64,000 nucleotides of DNA from Halobaculum limi (GTDB lineage: Archaea; Halobacteriota; Halobacteria; Halobacteriales; Haloferacaceae), in NCBI RefSeq assembly GCF_029490015.1, contig NZ_CP120468.1, positions 2,356,001 to 2,420,000 on the forward strand, written 5' to 3'. The translations under genes and the position numbers were made by a program. The notes below the pieces were generated by a model. That model made no database searches. It was not told the DNA's origin and saw only the letters and a program-made list of their open reading frames with translations. Positions 61,998 to 64,000 of the stretch are shown one piece after another (positions within the stretch are counted from its first letter, which is position 1; each line of letters begins with the position of its first letter).

Positions 61998-62993
61998 ATG
62001 ATCTCGAAGGGCTGTGAACAGTGCTCCAAGGGCGGGAAGATGGTGCTGTTCGTGTACGGCTACTGCGACCAGCGCGACTGCTTCTACTGTCCGCTCGGGG
62101 AGAACCGCAAGAACGTCACCGACGTGTACGCCAACGAGCGACTCGTCGAGTCCGACGAGGACGTCATCGAGGAGGCCAAGCGGATGTCGGCGCTGGGCAC
62201 CTCCATCACCGGCGGCGAGCCACAGGAGGCGATGGCGAAGACGTGTCGGTACCTCCGTCTGCTGAAAGACGAGTTTGGCGAGGACCACCACACCCACCTC
62301 TACACGGGGATTCCGGGTGGCCGCGAGAATATGCGCCGCCTCTCGGAGGCCGGTCTCGACGAGATTCGCTTCCACCCGCCGGTCGAGCAGTGGGGCGACC
62401 TCCACGGCACCGAGTGGGAGGACATCCTCTACATCGCCCGCGAGGAGGGACTGACGCCGGCGTTCGAGATTCCGGGCATCCGCGCCGAAGAGGAGTTCCT
62501 CGAGTTCCTCGACGAGGGTGCGGCCGAGTTCTGCAACGTCAACGAATTCGAGATGTCCGACGGGAACTACCGGCGGATGCAAGAGCAGGGCTTCGAACTG
62601 CAGGAGGGCCACATGTCCGCCGTCGACGGATCGAAAGAGGCCATCCTCGACGTGATGGGCGACCACCCGAAGGTGTACTTCTGTACCTCGGTGTTCAAAG
62701 ACGCCGCCCAACACCGCAACCGCTTGAAGCGGATGGCGCGCAACCTCCGTCGCCCGTTCGACGAGGTGACCGACGACGGGACGCTCGTGTACGGCAAGAC
62801 GTACGCCAGCCCCGACCGCATCGCGGAACTCGGCGTGCCCGAGGAGTTCTACTCCGTCAAGTCGAACCACGTCGAGGTCGCGTGGTGGCTATTGGAGGAG
62901 ATGATCGAAGAGGGTGACCTCGACGACGGCGAAGTCGTCGAACAGTACCCGACCTACGACGGGACGGTCGTCGAGCGGACGCCGCTGGCGTAA
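61998..62993 (+). CDS. Radical SAM protein (COG2108-like)
   Basis: A 331-residue protein starting MISKGCEQCSKGGKMVLFVY. The iron-sulfur cluster cysteines are GYCDQRDCFYCPLGEN, spaced C-x4-C-x2-C, different from the usual C-x3-C-x2-C. The SAM-binding SITGGEPQEA follows (about residues 69-78). Additional early cysteines CEQC (about residues 6-9) may bind metal. It resembles an archaeal radical SAM family with unknown substrate. No maturation partner is next to it. The strong Shine-Dalgarno site is unusual in this window. Confidence 0.85.
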   Translation: MISKGCEQCSKGGKMVLFVYGYCDQRDCFYCPLGENRKNVTDVYANERLVESDEDVIEEAKRMSALGTSITGGEPQEAMAKTCRYLRLLKDEFGEDHHTHLYTGIPGGRENMRRLSEAGLDEIRFHPPVEQWGDLHGTEWEDILYIAREEGLTPAFEIPGIRAEEEFLEFLDEGAAEFCNVNEFEMSDGNYRRMQEQGFELQEGHMSAVDGSKEAILDVMGDHPKVYFCTSVFKDAAQHRNRLKRMARNLRRPFDEVTDDGTLVYGKTYASPDRIAELGVPEEFYSVKSNHVEVAWWLLEEMIEEGDLDDGEVVEQYPTYDGTVVERTPLA

Positions 62994-63036
62994 GGCGGCA
63001 GAAGACACTTACTGCGGTTCTCGGTATGGTTGCGCC

Positions 63037-63516
63037 GTGATCAGTGCCCTCCGTCTGCTCGTGGTCTGTTGTCTCGTCGCGTCGGCGGGGTGTCTCGGTC
63101 CCTCCGGCGCAGCTCCCTCCACGACTGACGCGCCCACCGACTCGCCAGCCGCGACGCCGACCGTGACGCCGACAGCGACACCCACGCCTCCCGTCTCGGC
63201 CGAGGCCGCGGGTGAGCGAGCCATCGCCGCCGAGAAAGACCGGATCGAACGGGTCGCTGCGGACGACGACACGCTCACGGGGCTCGCATTCGGTATCCTC
63301 CGTCCCGCCGAGTTCGAGGTCGTAGAGTGGAACCGAACCAGCATCACCGTTCGCGTGCGCGTCGGCTACAGCGTCTCGTTCGACTGCGACGGCGACGGAG
63401 ACCCGGAGTCGTCGGCCGACGGCGCGTACACCGAGGCGACGTATCTCGTCACGGAGACGGAGACGGAACTGCGAACCATCTCGCAGGAGTTCCTACCGAG
63501 CGGTGGGCACTGCTAG
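63037..63516 (+). CDS. Small lipoprotein with Thr/Pro-rich linker
   Basis: A 159-residue protein starting at GTG 63037 (ISALRLLVVCCLVASAGCLG). A Sec-type leader and lipobox ASAGC (Cys about residue 19) imply membrane anchoring. It is followed by a Thr/Pro/Ala linker of about 35 residues and a beta-type domain with FDCDGDGDPESSADGAYTEA, where a calcium-like DxDxD motif is visible. The end GGHC is unusual. An ATG at 63026 is out of frame. No relatives are recognised; it is 43 nt from the radical SAM gene and may be in its operon. Confidence 0.72.
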   Translation: MISALRLLVVCCLVASAGCLGPSGAAPSTTDAPTDSPAATPTVTPTATPTPPVSAEAAGERAIAAEKDRIERVAADDDTLTGLAFGILRPAEFEVVEWNRTSITVRVRVGYSVSFDCDGDGDPESSADGAYTEATYLVTETETELRTISQEFLPSGGHC

Positions 63517-63518
63517 AG

Positions 63519-64000
63519 TTACTCCCCGAGTGTCACCGCGTCGTCGGCACTCCGGCGGAGTGCGTCCGACCGCCCGTAACTGCCCGGCGCGATAGCGAGC
63601 GTGCGCAGGCCGTACTCGTTGGCAGCCTCTAGCGCGGGCTTGAAGTCGGTGTCGCGCGAGGCGACGGCGACCGTCGCGGCGCGGCGTTCGGCCGCGAACG
63701 TCGCCACGTCGACGGCGAGTTTCACGTCCACGTCGCCGCTGGTGGTGACGACCTGGAAGCCGTTGGCTTCGGCGGCTTGGATGAGGCCAGGCGTCGCGTG
63801 TTCGTCGAGGTACAGGCGGGCGGTCACGAGGTCACCGTCGGCTTCCGCGGCCGCACGGAGGTCTGCGAAGTCGACGTCGAACTCGTCGCGAAACACGTTC
63901 GGCCCGTCGACGAACAGGGCGACGCCGCGAGGTTCGGCGTACGACCCGTCGGCGTCGTGCCACGGTCCGTGGGGGCCGGCGTGCCCCGCCCCGGCGGGGG
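63519..64000 (-). CDS. NYN domain (PIN-like) protein, N-terminus outside window
   Basis: A 5'-truncated gene ending at 63519 with about 160 residues in view. The N-terminal part of the NYN fold is GVALFVDGPNVFRDEFDVDF (first catalytic Asp), upstream of the GTG at 63896 and hence in frame to the edge. The central strand TTSGDVDVKLAVDVATFAAE and VASRDTDFKPALEAANEYGL carry the other acidic residues (DVDVK and SRDTDF). NYN proteins are PIN-like RNases of the LabA/COG1432 type. The stop is 2 nt from the small lipoprotein stop on the other strand. Confidence 0.85.
   Translation of the reverse strand, partial: PAGAGHAGPHGPWHDADGSYAEPRGVALFVDGPNVFRDEFDVDFADLRAAAEADGDLVTARLYLDEHATPGLIQAAEANGFQVVTTSGDVDVKLAVDVATFAAERRAATVAVASRDTDFKPALEAANEYGLRTLAIAPGSYGRSDALRRSADDAVTLGE

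Noticed and set aside
1-64000. CRISPR array or cas genes
   Set aside because: No regularly spaced repeat units and no Cas signatures were found; the only RNA-guided nuclease homolog is the broken TnpB.

Overview
The window is 64 kb of a haloarchaeal (class Halobacteria) chromosome. The basis is high GC, proteins rich in Asp and Glu, Tat-type lipoprotein leaders, TATA boxes 24-31 nt upstream of start codons that imply leaderless mRNAs, and many families typical of haloarchaea (DUF7344, DUF6149, DUF5817, DUF7124, SAMP/MoaD, MptA, TiaS). Genus cannot be fixed from sequence alone. Most of the window is ordinary core genome with short intergenic gaps and mixed strands.

Layout. 1-15 kb: metabolic and housekeeping genes (two GNATs, amidohydrolase, glutaredoxin-like protein, HTH regulator, TiaS, NUDIX, threonine-synthase-like enzyme, aspartoacylase-like M14 protein, degenerate M24 protein, malic enzyme-Pta fusion, type IV pilin-like protein). 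15.2-21.6 kb: a complete five-gene peptide/solute ABC importer operon whose binding protein appears circularly permuted. 22-24.2 kb: a small membrane protein, a sugar-type Gfo/Idh dehydrogenase, tRNA-Val and a SAMP/MoaD protein with a tail beyond its diglycine. 24.3-28.2 kb: a potassium-type cluster of two RCK_C membrane proteins and a divergent channel with the filter TVGYGD. 28-39.6 kb: uridine phosphorylase, polyphosphate kinase, PPP-family phosphatase, methionine aminopeptidase, HIT protein, HMG-CoA reductase (isoprenoid lipids), cupin and small membrane or zinc-ribbon proteins.

39.6-41.1 kb: a TnpB-only IS200/IS605-type (IS1341-like) element with a frameshifted tnpB, a 40-residue ribbon-helix-helix-like ORF immediately upstream, and similar hairpins at both sides. 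41-48.4 kb: DUF6149, FAD oxidoreductase, DUF7124, MptA (pterin synthesis), TrmB-type regulator, thioredoxin/DUF255 protein and FxsA. 48.5-50.7 kb: a small, lower-GC accessory patch next to tRNA-Ile with an orphan gene, a headless gene remnant, a two-TM protein and a DUF7344 HTH protein. 50.7-64 kb: Eis-like acetyltransferase, alkaline-phosphatase-superfamily enzyme, homoserine kinase, DCC protein, PdxS, S9 peptidase, two Tat lipoproteins, a radical SAM protein with a strong Shine-Dalgarno site, another lipoprotein and a truncated NYN-domain gene at the right edge.

Functional links: the dpp operon is a co-transcribed import system. The 24-28 kb genes plausibly act together in K+ handling. PdxS (PLP), the threonine-synthase-like enzyme and homoserine kinase are related metabolically but are not clustered. 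The most unusual items are the permuted binding protein, the tailed SAMP, the M24 protein lacking metal ligands, the TnpB/RHH element and a run of hairpins at 8.43-8.56 kb. No CRISPR array, rRNA or replication origin was seen.
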